A DNA stretch of 64,000 bases from Liolophura sinensis (GCF_032854445.1 NC_088299.1:783001-847000), one strand, 5' to 3'. Counted from the stretch's first letter, positions 22,639-43,545 are shown. Notes: generated by a model from the letters alone, not told the origin. Made by a program: numbers and translations.

Positions 22639-24944
22639 CTTTCTGTCAAATGTGTTAAAATCTTACATGTTACTTCAACCACGTAGGTCTACGACGCACG
22701 TTATCACGATAGTAGACACGCCCCAAAATATCACCTATTACATAACGCTGATACAATCTTTCGACACACCTTCTTAATTTGCTTTTGAATTTGTACATGT
22801 CATAATAACAATGCAAGTTATTAATCATATACACGCTCTTAAAATAGTATTATCCACATTTCTGTTCTGAAAAGAGAAAACATCAAACGCCAAGGTAAGC
22901 TCTCATTACACTTGGAAGATGCCGTTGTTTACACGAAAATGACATACGCGCAGTAAAAACTCTGACAACGTGCAGAAATACTAGCTACTTTCGCTGACAC
23001 ATCATGCTATATATGATATTGGAAGAACGCAGAAACTCAACGCGGACGTTGTACTGATTGGACGCGACAACGACAACCATATCTGAACACATATAACGCA
23101 GACAGCTGGCGTTCATAGACGTGAAAGGAAATCAACGAGAACGTCCAAAAGGCAACCTGGCCTTCACATCATCAACTTCATTTTAAACGCACTTTTCAGA
23201 AAAAATGAACTTCGTGCCAAGTTTTCTGAAATATTGAACACACAGTGGTAACTTCTTTGTGCCACGACAGAGTGTGACAAGGATAGAAGTGAGGCAGGGG
23301 TCTTGTGATGTGGGGACAGAAACATGCTGTTCAGCGCCGGCCGAGAGGGGCGTTCTTGCACGGCTACATCCCGCCTCAGGGGCTGGTTGCACGTTCGTCA
23401 CGCGTTCGGAAATTTTGCCATAAGATATTGTGCGATACACGACTGTATGCCGACGGCAGAACCAAGAGACCGGCCTACGGTATGTATTATCAAATCACAT
23501 CCTCTAACGGAAGGGCTTATAAAGTACACACAGTACAGGAGCTTCGAGTTCGAGATCTTTATCACTAAAAATCCTACTTTACTCTGTGATAACACAGAAA
23601 TGTTGGACAAATATACGTGCTTTTATATGTATATGTGCTTATTTGTACGGGTTTATTTATAAATGTTCATATATGCGTATGAGTTTATGATTTGTGCGCA
23701 TGTATACACAGATCAGTATACATGTTTCTATGAGTATATATAAATAGAATGTTTGTGCACGATGTTGTAAACAGTTCCTGTCAACTTTCATAAAAATAAG
23801 TGCAATTTTGCCTTTTTACAAAACTTTACAATGTATATATCATTACGGATATTACACGATATAAGCCTATGGCTTTCTGTGTAAGCAATTGAAATAAATA
23901 CCTTTAAACCAAATGTTCGGCATCGACTTTGAATACACATAACTTTTTTTTATTTAAAAAAGACGAACAATGGAGAAAATTGTGAAGCAGAGCGTGTATG
24001 AAGCGAAGAAGTCCATATTAACGAAAGAGTGCTTGTTCCCTCGTGACACGGTGACACATGTGATCAGTAAATTAATTTCAACAACACTTGGCTAACATTT
24101 TGACATGACACAGTATCAGAATCTTCACCTTATGCGACAAAGGAGTTCGATCTCCAAACTGCCCTATTAAACAGGTTGAACAAGGGGGAAAAGATGTAAA
24201 TATCCGTAAAGTAAACCCGGTTCAGTTTGAGAGAAATAGAACTTCAAGAACAATGCAGAAATGAATAAACTAGATATGTGGTATTCGTCAACATACATCA
24301 GAAGCTTAATCAGCCCACACTGCTAATGAGACGTCGAAAAAAAAGAGACACTATCTTGTGGAAGATCCCATTCTGCCCATTTAAGGATTCTTGGGAATAA
24401 AATGTCTTCGTTTAAGAGCGATAAACATAGAGAGTTTGAATCCGCTAAATTTGCAACAGTTTTTAATGTACCTATTTAATCTAGGTCTACTTTACAGATG
24501 AGCAGTTCGTGTTGGCGAGCTTTTAGATTTTTATTCGTGTTCCATTATTATCAGTAGTGGTACAGTCCACAGATGATTTATCTTGTCTCCAACACGCTTT
24601 GTCAAAATACTTGTGATATATTCTTAACGGCACGTGTTAACACAAACAGCCCAACATGCATTATGATGGACCAAAGTGTCGCTAGGGCAACGTGGAGGCC
24701 ACCCATATATACTCAAGCGCAAATAATACATATGGTTTTGTGAGAAAGGGTCCTACATGTGTCATCCATAAAAATGTGGCTATAGATAGTCTATTGTCTA
24801 CAGAACACTGTATTATTTCTACACATTCCTTAACATTGAGGGTAGCCATACCCCTAAATCTCGAATTGTTCTTCTTCATTCCGTTCTTCTTCATTTCGTT
24901 TTTCTTCATTTGCACCAACCATTGTGTAAATAATTCTTCCTGTA

Positions 24945-25200
24945 CAAGTAATTCTTAAGAGAATGTCATGATTGCTCTGTACATGTAATTCTTAAGGGAG
25001 CATCATGAGATTGATCTGTACTATTAATTGTTAAGCGAATCTTCATGAGACTGCTCTGTATAAGTAATTTTTAAATGAACCATCATGAGACTACTCTATA
25101 CTATTAATTCTTAAGTGAACCATCATGAGATTTTCCTATCCTACTAATTTTTAAAAGTGAACAATCAAGAGACTGCTCTGTACTATTAACTTCATTTAGC
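24945..25200. repeat. Tandem array, about 39-bp unit, six degenerate copies
   Basis: Units contain TAATTCTTAAG(N)GAA, then CATCATGAGA and CTGCTCTGTACTA. Each copy differs at several positions, so this is an old array. Confidence 0.8.
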
Positions 25201-26059
25201 CCCCAGAATATCCATCGAGGAAAATGTGATCGAATCTGTATGGCAAATTTGCCGGACTGGCTGACATATTTTGATCTACTTTTTCTGGTTGCATTTGGAG
25301 GGTTGAAGATAAATGGGTTATTGTATAAATCATTACTTAAAACACTCGACTGATTAAGAGGAATACGTGGTTTTCTTTGGACAGCATCAGCACGACAGGT
25401 TAGTTGATCATGTGTGACGTGCTATAGAAAAGCACATGCCAATCAGACAAAAGCAAAAATGCTTCCCGGTAGACACTTAATGAATTTTTCATGTAAAAGA
25501 GAACCAGTGTGCAGTTCTGAATGAAGACCCCAAAAGTCAAACTTAAGTCAAACCTCAACTCGAAAGTAACTTACGTCAAATCGTTTCCACGATGCTCGCA
25601 GTTAACGTCAAAGGCGCTCTAGCAGTTGAGCCCCTATTAACCGGACTAGAAATAGAAAATTTCTAGTGTTTAAGATTTCCAGGATCAACGGCATCAACTT
25701 ATCCGGAGTAACAAAGTTTTCCTGCATGTATATTCCTCTCCAGTCGAAAAGTTTTTCCTAGAAAGAATGATAACTGTTCATGACTAAGGAGACTCATCTC
25801 AAGACGATGCCGCGTGGTGGCTGGACGGATGTGACGTCGTAGGCCTATCGAGGGAATCATTGGCGAACCAAAGCTAGCTAGCGTAGCGTGGTGGATGTCT
25901 ATGATTTCTGTCTCAACTGTTATTTTGCAGACCAGTTCAAATGATAGCAGTATTAACAGCAAAGCTGTTAAAAAGTGTCCACGGCGGATGAGGCTACTTG
26001 AGTATTCTTTACAAGATCTTAAAAAAACATACACCGAGATTAGGAGAGTGGAAAAACCA

Positions 26060-26180
26060 CATGGGATTAGCCGTAAACCTGGAAAACGCTGTCAAACTGC
26101 GCGAGATTAGCTGTAAACCTGCAAAACACTGTCAAACCGCGCGAGATTAGCTGTTAACTTGCAAGACGCTGTCGAACCGC
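26060..26180. repeat. Three-copy tandem repeat, about 40-bp unit
   Basis: Copies of GATTAGCTGTAAACCTGCAA followed by ACGCTGTCAAACCGCGCGA, with few substitutions between them. Confidence 0.85.
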
Positions 26181-26818
26181 ATACTTTTTTTACTTTTAAT
26201 CTCATGACCTTGAGTCCGTGAGCTGAGACTATTAGAAGCTACAAAGCTCAAATGCTCCACGTGATTAGTGAAATCCGCATGAGATCAGACCTAATGTTGG
26301 CATTTTTTAAAGGGAGAAGCAAAACTGCCAATGATTACATCCAATGTCCAAAATTTAAAACCTTCTTCATTTCTACCAAACTAAATAGAACACCATTCAT
26401 GGATTGTGTTTTTTAAAGTTACTATGCCATTAATTAAAAACACATTTCTGAAGCTGTACGGAAGCGTTTGTTAACAGTGCATGTAAGTAATCCAGGTGAC
26501 ACGCAAATCGCACACTTCCTATGCGAGGCACACTTCTACATCTTGGGCATATATGCATGTGTGCACAAGAAAACTAAGTCGTCCGATTTGCCAAATAATC
26601 TTTTCAAAGCCATTATTTTCAGTCCTGACATTTTATATTGCAGTGTATTATCCATTACCATAACTTAGACAAAATGATATATGTTTCACCGTGAAGGGTC
26701 ACAGTTCTAATGATTCCATTCTGCTTCTGTAAATTATTCTGTCAAAAGCTGTTGAGCCCAGGTTCACACTTCGCCAAACATCCTTCAAAATACTTTTAAT
26801 AAACTCGACCAGAAAATG

Positions 26819-27010
26819 TGTTTATTTATTTATTTATTTGATTGGTGTTTTACATAGTACTAAAGGATATTTCCCTTATACAACGGCGGGCAGCATTATG
26901 GTGGGAGGAAACCGGATATAGCCCGGAGGAAACCCACCACTATCCGCAGGTTGCTTACAGACCTTCCCACGTAGGGCCGGAGAGGAAGCCTGCATGAGCT
27001 GGACTTGAAA
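26819..27010 (-). mobile_element. SINE family 1, truncated copy
   Basis: An (ATTT)n tail, GATTGGTGTTTTACA, the GGTGGGAGGAAACCGG body and GAGAGGAAGCCTGCATGAGC are visible on the minus strand. The match is lost at the B box, so the A box is absent. Confidence 0.85.
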
Positions 27011-28470
27011 GACGGAAGATCCTATAGGTTTGGATATCTGTTTCATAATTACATGCGATTCCAGCGAGCCCAGAATTGGACAAGGTCTTTCTAAACAACT
27101 GAAACTTCATAACTGCGTTATTCTGTTTTCGTGGTATAACGATTTAACCTTCCAAAAAACATGCAGAAAGTATTGTGACTGGTTCGGGACAGTGCCACAG
27201 GACAGTGGCATAAGAAAGTCTAGAGTGATGACGGTACAAGGGGACATAAACTTCGTCTGATGACACAGGGCCTTATCTTGACACGCTGCCTAATACTTCC
27301 CTTCCCCACACAAGCTTTCTCAGCTCCCAGGGGATTAAGTGTTTAGTCTCTATGATCAGCCCCTATATCAGGGCTAATTCCACACAGCCGTTATGAATGG
27401 GTACGTAAACACTTTAAAGTTCACCATACTTTTTGGCCCTAAAATAAGTTCCAGTTTTCACAGATTCACATCTTTGATTACATCTTAATGATCGCGATTT
27501 TGACACTTTGGACTCAGTATTGTGATAACGACGGTGTGGTTGAAACAATGCCAATGTGGAATAAGAGCTCTAACAAAATAACGATTAACATTTTGAATAA
27601 TTAAATGGATGGTTTTGTGGACCTGTTCTTGCTGTTAATCATAAGGTTTACATCTTCTAGATTTAGCTGCACAGTACCTGCTCTGAACTCCAGGCCATGT
27701 ACCACAGACTCCCTTCTACCACTTCACACAGCAACTTTAACTTCTGATTTTGATGCTGACAGCCAGGCGTGCTATATACATATGTAACATATGGCATCTA
27801 CATATAAACCTCGTTGTCATCAGGCAAGCGAGGCTACACAATGGGCATACAACACGTCACCAGCAACCTCGCAGTCACCAGCTAATATCAACAACAAATA
27901 CAGACCATGCTATGACTAACTATAAGCAGGGTCGAACAACAGATAGGTTTCGCATCGATTCTTTTGCGGTTAGTTAACCAAAGCCACATCCGCAGATTTC
28001 TCCGGTAGGACCTTTTAGCTGGTTGTGAAGTGGTTAGCATCTTAAACCAGCATTAGTTAGAACCGGAGTACACTTCGCAGCGAAAATGTGTTTGTTGATT
28101 CGCGCAAACTTTTGCATGCATTTAGCTTTTTTGTGTGTTGTTTTTTTAGCGGGAGGGGGAGGGCTGGAGAAGGAGTGCTTGCTGAAGCAGAGGAAATACT
28201 ATCCCAGCACAATAAGCGAGTGTCCAAGGGGCAGCCTAAGCTCCAGAAGCTTGTGGGTGTTTACTGGGTACGTTTTTATCTGTCTTTGTGAACTAAAAGC
28301 CGGAATAAACTATTTTAAAGTGTTATAATACCATTACGCGTGTAGAGGTATAGGATATTCCCGTAAACCTGTGTCAAACTTTAGACCTTTATAAAGGTGT
28401 ACAGTCTTGTAGGAGTAAACCCCGACATATACTCGTCGAAAATAAAAATCTCTCCAAGCTAGGACTGAAA

Positions 28471-30716
28471 GGATAACACGCATGAGAGACAAGGGATAAG
28501 TAACATAAATGGAAGACTGAGGATGACATACACAAGTGCTTTTTGTATAACATATATTAAGGAGTGGGGATAACATACACAATTTGTTGGGTATAACAAA
28601 TATAACAGAGTGGATATAACATACATGTGCATAAGAGACAGAGGATAACACCCACAACAGAGTGGAGATTACATACATATACATAAGAGACAGAGGATAA
28701 CACACACAACAGGGTGGAGATAACATATGTAAGAGACAGAGGATAACACACACAACAGAGTGGATATAACATACATGCATTTCAGAGACAGAGGATAACA
28801 CCCACAACAGAGTGACGATAACATACATGTATTTCAAGACAGGATAACACACACAACAGAGTGGATATAACATACATGTATTTCAGAGACAGAGGATAAC
28901 ATACACAACAGAGTGGAGATAACATACATGTATGTCAGAGACAGAGGAAAAACACACACAACAGAGTGACGATAACATACATGTATTTCAAGACAGGATA
29001 ACACACACAACAGAGTCGAGATTACATACATGTATTTCAGAGACCGAGGATAACACACACAACAGAGTGGAGATAACATACATGTACATAAGAGACAGAG
29101 GATAACACCCACAACAGAGTGACGATAACATACATGTATTTCAAGACAGGATAACACACACAACAGAGTGGAGATGACATACATGTATTTCAGAGACAGA
29201 GGAAAACACACACAACAGAGTGACGATAACATACATGTACATAAGAGACAGAGGATAACACACACAACAGAGTGACGATAACATACATGTATTTCAAGAC
29301 AGGATAACACACGCAACAGAGTGGAGATAACATACATGTATTTCAGAGACAGAGGATAACACACACAACAGAGTGACGATAACATACATGTACATAAGAC
29401 AGAGGATAACACACACAACAGAGTGGATATAACATACATGTATTTCAGAGACAGAGGATAACATACACAACAGAGTGGAGATAACATACATGTATGTCAG
29501 AGACAGAGGAAAACACACACAACAGAGTGGATATAACATACATGTATTTCAGAGACAGAGGATAACACACACAACAGAGTGACGATAACATACATGTACA
29601 TAAGACAGAGGATAACACACACAACAGAGTGGAGATAACATACATGTATTTCAGAGACAGAGGATAACACACACAACAGAGTGACGATAACATACATGTA
29701 CATAAGACAGAGGATAACACACACAACAGAGTGGATATAACATACATGTATTTCAGAGACAGAGGATAACATACACAACAGAGTGGAGATAACATACATG
29801 TATGTCAGAGACAGAGGAAAACACACACATCAAGAGACAGAGGATAACACACACAACAGAGTGGATATAACATATGTAAGAGACAGAGGATAACACACAC
29901 AACAGAGTGGAGATAACATACATGTATTTCAGAGACCGAGGAAAACACACACATCAAGAGACAGAGGATAACACACACAACAGAGTGGATATAACATATG
30001 TAAGAGACAGAGGATAACACACACAACAGAGTGGAGATAACATACATGTATTTCAGAGACCGAGGAAAACACACACATCAAGGGACAGAGGATAACACAC
30101 ACAACAGAGTGGATATAACATATGTAAGAGACAGAGGATAACAAACACAACAGAGTGGAGATAACATACATGTACATAAGAGACAGAGGATAACACACAC
30201 AACAGAGTGACGATAACATACATGTATTTCAAGACAGGATAACACACACAACAGAGTGGAGATGACATACATGTATTTCAGAGACAGAGGATAACACACA
30301 CAACAGAGTGACAGGATAACATACATGTACATAAGAGACAGAGGATAACACACACAACAGAGTGACGATAACATACATGTATTTCAAGACAGGATAACAC
30401 ACGCAACAGAGTGGAGATGACATACATGTATTTCAGAGACAGAGGATAACACCCACAACAGAGTGACGATAACATACATGTACATAAGAGACAGAGGATA
30501 ACACACACATCAGAGTGGAGATAACATATGTAAGATACAGAGGAAAACACACACATCAGAGTGGAGATAACATATGTAAGAGGCAGAGGGTAACACACAC
30601 AACAGAGTGGATATAACATACATGTACATAAGAGACAGAGGATAACACACACATCAGAGTGGAGATTATATACATGTACATAAGAGACAGAGGGTAATAC
30701 ACACAACATTCTGTGG
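28471..30716. repeat. 2.2-kb minisatellite, about 50-52-bp unit with higher-order repeats
   Basis: Roughly forty copies of a unit containing GATAACATACATGTATTTCA, GAGACAGAGGATAACACACA and CAACAGAGTGGA. Variants are arranged in larger blocks; for example a 124-bp block beginning ACATCAAGAGACAGAGG occurs three times in a row from about 29827. The many Cys/Val/Leu-rich minus-strand open frames are products of the repeat, not genes. Confidence 0.95.
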
Positions 30717-32867
30717 ACAGTCCAACGGACTTGGTTAACACACATGGCAGAGCGTGTAACTGCAGAAAACAGCGTAACAAAAAACTATGTATTACCATTC
30801 TGATCTCTGTCGGTGGCCTTCTGTCTACAAATATTGTGTTAACCTCGGTAATGTTAATCCTTGCCTAGCAATGCGGACGGGAACGAAGCCAGAAGAAAAA
30901 GCATGCCAAACACACGATATCCCACCGACCAACCTCCCCAGCCCCCCCCCCCACTCCCTCACCCCAGCCGCAGTGCACTGGAAAAGCCAAAAGGGAGGTG
31001 TGCCTACCCTAAGACACGTGTATTGCTATTTAATGACCTGTAAAACAGAAAGTGCTGTCAGCCTAGTGATGCTGCATAGGAATTTAATCATATTTCAATC
31101 AAAATATTTGTTCGGTTACAAAATTTTAACCTTACCGTGCCTTTTTCTTTCTTGAATCAGAGGCCGTCATGTGCAATTCTTCTTATCCCCGGAAGGTCGA
31201 GAAGGCTAAGTACTGTATGACACTGAATAGCCTCCCTGTTTTTAAGCCTCATTCTGTATTTTGTACCCAGGCTTGATACCGGAACACTAAAGTGCCGCGA
31301 CACCTGTTGGTTGAGCTGAATTTGATTACAGTAAAAATCGATATCTTGCCAAACCTTCCATCAAAATCTTCCTTCTCCTGGCAATATCTTCCACAATTTT
31401 TTAAATTTCACAAGCAAAATCCTGACATTTTTAAAGTTTGCATCCCTAGGTAGATTACGCCATAATAATCTTTTTAAAATGAAAATATTCTTCAAAAAAA
31501 AAAGCGGGCACGACGAAAAGGGATATATAGTGTGGATCTATAATTAAATTCTCTGTCTTTCTCTCTCGTATTTTTGACACACAAACATTACCAAAACTTG
31601 ATGTGAGATCCACAGTGATATTAATTTGTGAGCAAGGAAATGAGCTTTTAATCTACATTCCCCAGAAGCTTTGTACAGTCTATTGCTGTCGGTAGAACTC
31701 GCAAGGTCAATTATCGATCCAGTTAAGCACCGGTAGCTGGACGTTTGTTACCTCCCCTGTTCACTTGGAGTACAGTACAGTTTAGCGCAATTGCTCTGCG
31801 GCTGCTGCTTACACGACCGCATTGATTTCCCTTACTATTTACGTAAGAATATATATCCCCAAATTTGGGTGCGGTACCATGCCAAACCACCAAATGCATC
31901 CTGCGCTTTACTGTACAATATATCACAAAAACAACATAGCATGACGAGCATTTTTAGCCATTTTTCATAGAAGTGATGTCATAGCATTTTGTCACCATAG
32001 TAACCTGCAAGGGGTGTGTATGTAATCCTCGGCCAAAAGTTTTCATTTCTACTCAAACAAAATTCTTTCATATTTTAACTAAGTGCAAAACAGAGTGAGC
32101 AGAAATGTATTGTGTATCAACAGCCTATAATGTCTTCGATTCGGCGATTTTACAATTCGGAGGCAAATCTTAATTGCGCATCTGTAAGTTACGTTTCAGT
32201 CAGTGGCTGTGATGTTCTCCTGTAAGAGGGCATAAATACAAAGTGCTGAGCGAAGCATTACAATAGTGTTATACCTTTGCTATTACAATAGTTTTACACC
32301 TGTGCTTGAAGAGCGCGGCTCGCTTTTGTATGGAGGGGAACAGCTCGCTAGAAATTCTCCGTTTCTTGCTTTGTAAATGCTCGACAGCCTTTTTTGTTTT
32401 TTGTTTTTCGGGAAGAAACATCACGTCAAGATAAGAACGGATTCTGGTTCTGGTAATGAGGATATCGATAAATCTACGATGGTCAATCTAATAAGGGATA
32501 CGTCTATAAATAGCTCATCTGTTTACAAAAAGATAGATTTATCAGTAGTCAGTGATGAAATGGCATGGGTAGTAATAGTGGTAATGGGAACTTGACCCTA
32601 TCTTATAATTGGGTCAAGCGTCTGCACGATTATCGATAAATAATCGGTGACATGCGCAGAGCGATTCCACAGGTTGAGCACAACTAAGTCTAGCTTAACG
32701 GTGACCGTCCGCGAAATGAACTTTTGAAAACACAACAGCGCAACATGAATGAAACATGGCGTACTTTCGGTGAAAGCTCAATGCTGTCAAAAATAGGACG
32801 TGGCGTCCAATGGAACATATGACGAACAACACACAGAGGTTCAAATCGCAGACAGATCACATCGTTT

Positions 32868-33240
32868 TCTACCTGACGATGGTGTTACCATTCTGAAAGC
32901 GCCTAACGATGCTGTTGCCATTCTGAAAGCGCCTGACGATGGCGTTATGGTGTCAGAAGACGATGACAATGGTACGATACTGGGAACGCCTGATGATGAT
33001 GACGATGATGATAATGATGTTGATACGATACTGGATAGGCCTGACGATGCTGAGGTCCAATGCTGAGAACAACGCTGTTGGGGACACCTGAAAATTGTGT
33101 TACGGTTTTGGGAACGCCTGACGATGACAATACGATGCTGGGAAACGCCCGACTATGATGGTACGATATTGAAAATGCCAGATCATGGTGTTACGATTTT
33201 GGATACTGTTACGAGGCTGGGAACTGAACCATTGTGACAG
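32868..33240. repeat. Degenerate minisatellite, about 30-bp unit
   Basis: Units such as CCTGACGATGGTGTTACCAT followed by TCTGAAAGCG repeat with variable (GAT)n inserts. The first part gives an 88-codon Asp-rich open frame (ILKAPNDAVAILKAP). No start context or splice signals support a protein. Confidence 0.7.
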
Positions 33241-33477
33241 GCCGAAAAAAATGAGACGTATTGGTCATATAGCCAAGAAGCCATGTAACGGTCATACAGT
33301 AGAAGCCATTGTGACAAGCGGAGAAGTAATAACACGACGTAGCAGTCCAGGTACCTTACCATAATAGCAAGGCAAAGGATAAAATGTAACGCGCTGAAAG
33401 TCTGGATTGTTTCCCGATCAGTATATACATAAAACGAAATTATAGGATGGCCTTCATTTAAGTATTGTCCTGTCCGT

Positions 33478-33624
33478 TCCTACGTGGGAAGGTCTCCCAG
33501 AAAACTGCGGATAGTCGCGTGTTTCCCCCGGGCTCTGTCCGGCATCCTCCCACAATAATGCTGGCCGCTGTCGTATAAGTGGAACATTCTTGAATACGGC
33601 ATAAAATACCAATCGAATAAAATA
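33478..33624 (+). mobile_element. SINE family 1, 5'-truncated copy
   Basis: It begins at CTACGTGGGAAGGTCT and ends AATACCAATCGAATAAAAT, and keeps CCCCCGGGCTCTGTCCGGC and ATAATGCTGGCCGCTGTCG. The tRNA head is missing. Confidence 0.88.
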
Positions 33625-34211
33625 CATCATCTAAGTGTTGTTAGTTGAATGGAAATATCGGAATTGACTGAGCCAAACAAATCTTGTGTACATCACAATG
33701 AAATGGATTTATACGTTCATAACAATATAACAGACTGCTGTGGAGATTGAACAGAGCTCAAGCGTGAAGATGCAAACACTTTTGTTAGAGAGTAATATTG
33801 CAGACTTAGGGTAACTCTCTCTTACTATGTCTATATTCCTGCACGCCAAACAGTTCAGAGTTTATCTGCTCGGGACATTTAAATGTTGATAGACACACTT
33901 GTGATTAGTTGTTTCCATTTGGAGACAATTTGCTAAATGCCGCTAATGGATTTGGCGAGGAGACAATTCACTCGTGTGGCATCAACTGTTGACCAAAGGT
34001 ACCAATGCGGTGAAGATTAAACATAGGTTGCACTAGAAACCGTAGTAAATTTACTCCCCTTTTAATCCCAAACATAGAGTGAAAATCGTCATCTGAGCTG
34101 CACCAAGGTGCACATGCCACATCCACGTTTAGCTTCTCCCTGAGGAAGTGTTACTTACAGTCGTCCGCACAGGTTATCTACCATACATGTCTCTTTTCTT
34201 TCACGTCTATA

Positions 34212-40168
<5,957 letters not shown>

Positions 40169-40209
40169 CCTAAGCCTGGCCTGACAACAGACGAAATTAT
40201 AAGCCAACC

Positions 40210-40215
40210 AATAAA
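40210..40215 (+). terminator. Polyadenylation signal candidate for gene B
   Basis: AATAAA lies 42 bases after the gene B stop codon. It is the nearest canonical hexamer, but use is unproven. Confidence 0.5.
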
Positions 40216-43200
40216 ACATGTTTGGGTAGAAGTAGTTTATATGATGTATTTAGAATCAAAAGGTGACAATACAAGAAGAAATCATAATCTTCAGGGAGGC
40301 GAATTATAACATATGCCTAGCATGCCTCTAGTTCTTTTTTAAACCTTTCTTCATTTAGGACTAATTACTATTAAATATATGAACTGATCAGATATATGAC
40401 ATAAATAAGTAGACGTATAACACAGAAGGTTGATGGCGTTACAAAGCCCACCTTAGATTTCAGACATTCGAATACATTTAACTCCGTTTAAAAACAGTCG
40501 AAGGGGGAAAGTAAATAAAGGCATTTTTTGACACAAAGCTTTCAGAGATATGTCTGAGCACTTTTACTATAATTTATGGTGTTAGCCGATACTGATATTA
40601 TCAAAAGTAGATACTCATCTGTAATGCCAATGGCCATCTTATTATGCATGGGAATAACATTACACGTTACACCATATTAGTTGATGCATGCACCTACCAT
40701 TTCATTTTATAATCCATCCGTCACGTTTCTTTATAACCTGTGTGTGATGTATATATATGTCAAAGAATAACACAAATCCAGTGGTCAATTTGTGTCCAAT
40801 CATGCAGCCAGTCAATTCAGATGTTCTAAATTATTTTATGTAAAATTGTTAAAAGCATGATGAAGACAGCTGATAGTGTACCTATCCGTACCTATGTGCG
40901 GGTCAGTACAAATGATCACAGTAGCACAGGGATTTAACATTTGTGACATTCTGTTTGTAATTTTTGTGTATATGTGGTAGTACTGAGTGATGAACTTCTG
41001 TATGCAGTTAAATATCCGATTTTGCACAATAGATCCCAACAATACACTCAACTTGATCGTAAATCACCATAAGAGACTTGAAAAAAGAACTGCAAGCTTT
41101 TTAGACGTACCGTTCGCGGCCATATTGCGTACGCCAACTAGAATGTGGACGTGAAACCGTGAAACGTGGCCAGGAGGTTCTACACGGCGAAGGACGGCAA
41201 ATCGTTTGGTTTCCCGCCTGCTTGTCGTAGCACACCGTATAGCGTGATCCTTGTAATTTATTTAATGTTCAGATAAGCTAAAACGGATGAACTTGTACAT
41301 ATGCGCAAACTTTGGTGCCACACCCGGCAAACTTGGATGTAAGCATTACAGTGCTAGAAAATTTACAGACATATATCGCTACATATACTGTGCGAATCTG
41401 GTATTACATTAAGACTATTTAAAAAAAAGTCGAGATATTTTTGATTAATATTACATAGATTTATAAGTATATTAAAAGTGTAAAATTTTTGAAAGCGTTG
41501 TAACCTTGTTTGGTAAGTAATGAGAATTTTAACGAATTATGCCTCTAATTAGTTATTTACTTATTCATTTCCAATTTTCAAGTTTTATATGAGTTTATAG
41601 GTCTATGAGTGAAGGAAAGATGGCTGAGCCCGAAAGTCAGCACTGCACTTTCCCAAATATATGCAAACCTCCAACCGCCGAGAGCAGACTTCTTATCGAT
41701 CCCTTGATCCCTTCAGGGTTGACTCTTACACCTTTAATGGGTAATTCTCGTTCATTTCAGATATATGTTACACGTTTCGACCAATCAAGTGGCAGCGATG
41801 GAACTGTTGTTACCAATACGAATGTCCAAATTAAGGTCACATGGATGTTGTCACCAACACTGGTTCAGAAACAACATGCACGCGAAGATATTTGCAGAGA
41901 GATTTTCTTGCATTGCCACGTTGATGTATGTGTCAAGTGTCTAAAAAAAAAAACAGTACCCAAAGTAATAAGTGCAGAACAACAATGTAGCAAGTTTCGC
42001 AACCATCTGGGATCCTATGGCCTTTACAAAGCTATAATATAGATGTATAGGTTGGCCCATGATTGACGAGGGCTACACAGCAAGGAATCCAGGCGAAGCC
42101 GAGATGTAGTGTTGTGTGGTCCGAACCAAGCATGAGTTAACCTATTTAGTACATGCCGTCTTTTTGGAGCAATAAAGTATCAAACCCAACAACAGAAAAT
42201 AGAACTTTCATAGATCATGGGTACTATAGGGAAATCCTGTCGTCTGATTGGTTGAGCGCGGCGAGAAAAAAATACGGTATCTTTTAAATAATGATAACAT
42301 TTATGTATGATTGTGTGCATTGTACTACTTTTGAATATTGTGGCATAATGAACTCTGTGAATCAACTTACCACAGCTACATGGGAAGATGCTTATGTGCG
42401 TGGTGTAAAATAAAAAAATTAACATGTTTAAGAAATAATATTATATAAATCGTAAATAAAGCCGGTGGCATGTAAGAAGGAAGCAGTGAAAAGTTTCTAA
42501 CTGGCCTGTTATTGGGTTGAACTGTAACTATATTCAAAGGATGGCCTGCATCGACACGCAAGTTAAAAACTACAGCCTTAGTCATGTTTGGATTAATCTG
42601 CCATGCCTAAAGTTCAGCTTAGACTTTCACACCAGCCAATCAACGGTGGTTCTGTATCTCATATAACCTAGGGTGTGTCCATAAGCCTATTATAGTCACC
42701 ATACCCCACAATTATATCTTTATACAGAGTTACAGAAATTACCTTAGCCCCGGCAACACCTTAGACTACCATCAATCACGTATTCTCAAACGCTGATGTA
42801 ACATTTATGTTGTTCTCGCTTAGAGTCTTATTAGGAACTCGAGACCATATTAAAGACGGTTTTTACGTGACAGCCTATCCCAGACGTCTGCTCGACACAG
42901 AGTCAACCCCCAAGAGACCCCACAAGGATGTTTCTTGGATTTGAAGAGCGGCTGTACAGGCAGATGACCAATGCGTGATCATCTACATCAGCCGTCAGCC
43001 TGAAGGCCATCTGCACCTCTTCAGATCATCACTCTCCACCACTAAAATGAAGGATGTAAACGAACTTGACTTCTTTACCTTCTTTGCTCGGAACATCCGA
43101 TTCCTTGTAAATCTACAACCATTTTATCGTAGACAAGTTAACCTGGTGTTAACGGCTGTATAAACATTCATGTTCATTACGCATCTACATTTGTAACCCG

Positions 43201-43463
43201 GCATTCGCCAGTCATGAAATGTAAGCGACGAGTCCGACATTTGTATGTCACTGGTACACCAGGAAGGGGCGTTCCAAGCGGATAACAGCAACGCCCACTT
43301 GAAAACAGTTCATAACACATATCCCCTTAAGAACACGTAAGAAATAATGATATAAATAGCAAAAAATAAAGCTGGTAACATGTAGGAGAGAAGCAGTCAT
43401 CAGTTTTCAAAGATGCATGAAATATAACAGACAACAACATAGCTAGTAAAACTAGACCAAGGA

Positions 43464-43545
43464 TGCTATTGTCATGGTTGGCAAATGGTCACACATAACC
43501 GGTAAAATCCGCTATCTTACCTCATATAGAGTTTTATGTAAACTG
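43464..43545 (-). repeat. Dispersed ~100-bp repeat, copy 2 (inverted)
   Basis: Complement of the 657-780 segment: TTGGCAAATGGTCACAC followed by ACCGGTAAAATCCGC. Confidence 0.5.

Larger units (their letters stand above)
18879..34211. other. 15-kb stretch between genes A and B, no gene recognised
   Basis: There is no open frame here with recognisable homology. Contents are listed separately: SINE remnants, several small tandem arrays and the 2.2-kb minisatellite. A tRNA-like remnant (TAGCTCAGTGCTTCAGC on the minus strand) lies near 20140-20195. A lone signal-peptide-like minus-strand exon (start near 21991, MPSISITWLYLTGTLFAAVG, followed by a GTAAGTG donor at about 21930) could open a further gene, but no partner exon was found. 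Confidence 0.5.

Noticed and set aside
28471-30716. CRISPR-like array
   Set aside because: There are no unique spacers of constant length, the units themselves vary, and the window is eukaryotic.
28334-30798. Many Cys/Val/Leu-rich minus-strand open frames
   Set aside because: All lie in the 52-bp minisatellite and read the repeat in different frames. No start context, domain or splice evidence.
41605-42042. 145-codon open frame as a gene
   Set aside because: No recognisable domain, low-complexity Lys run, no splice partner. Its length is compatible with chance.
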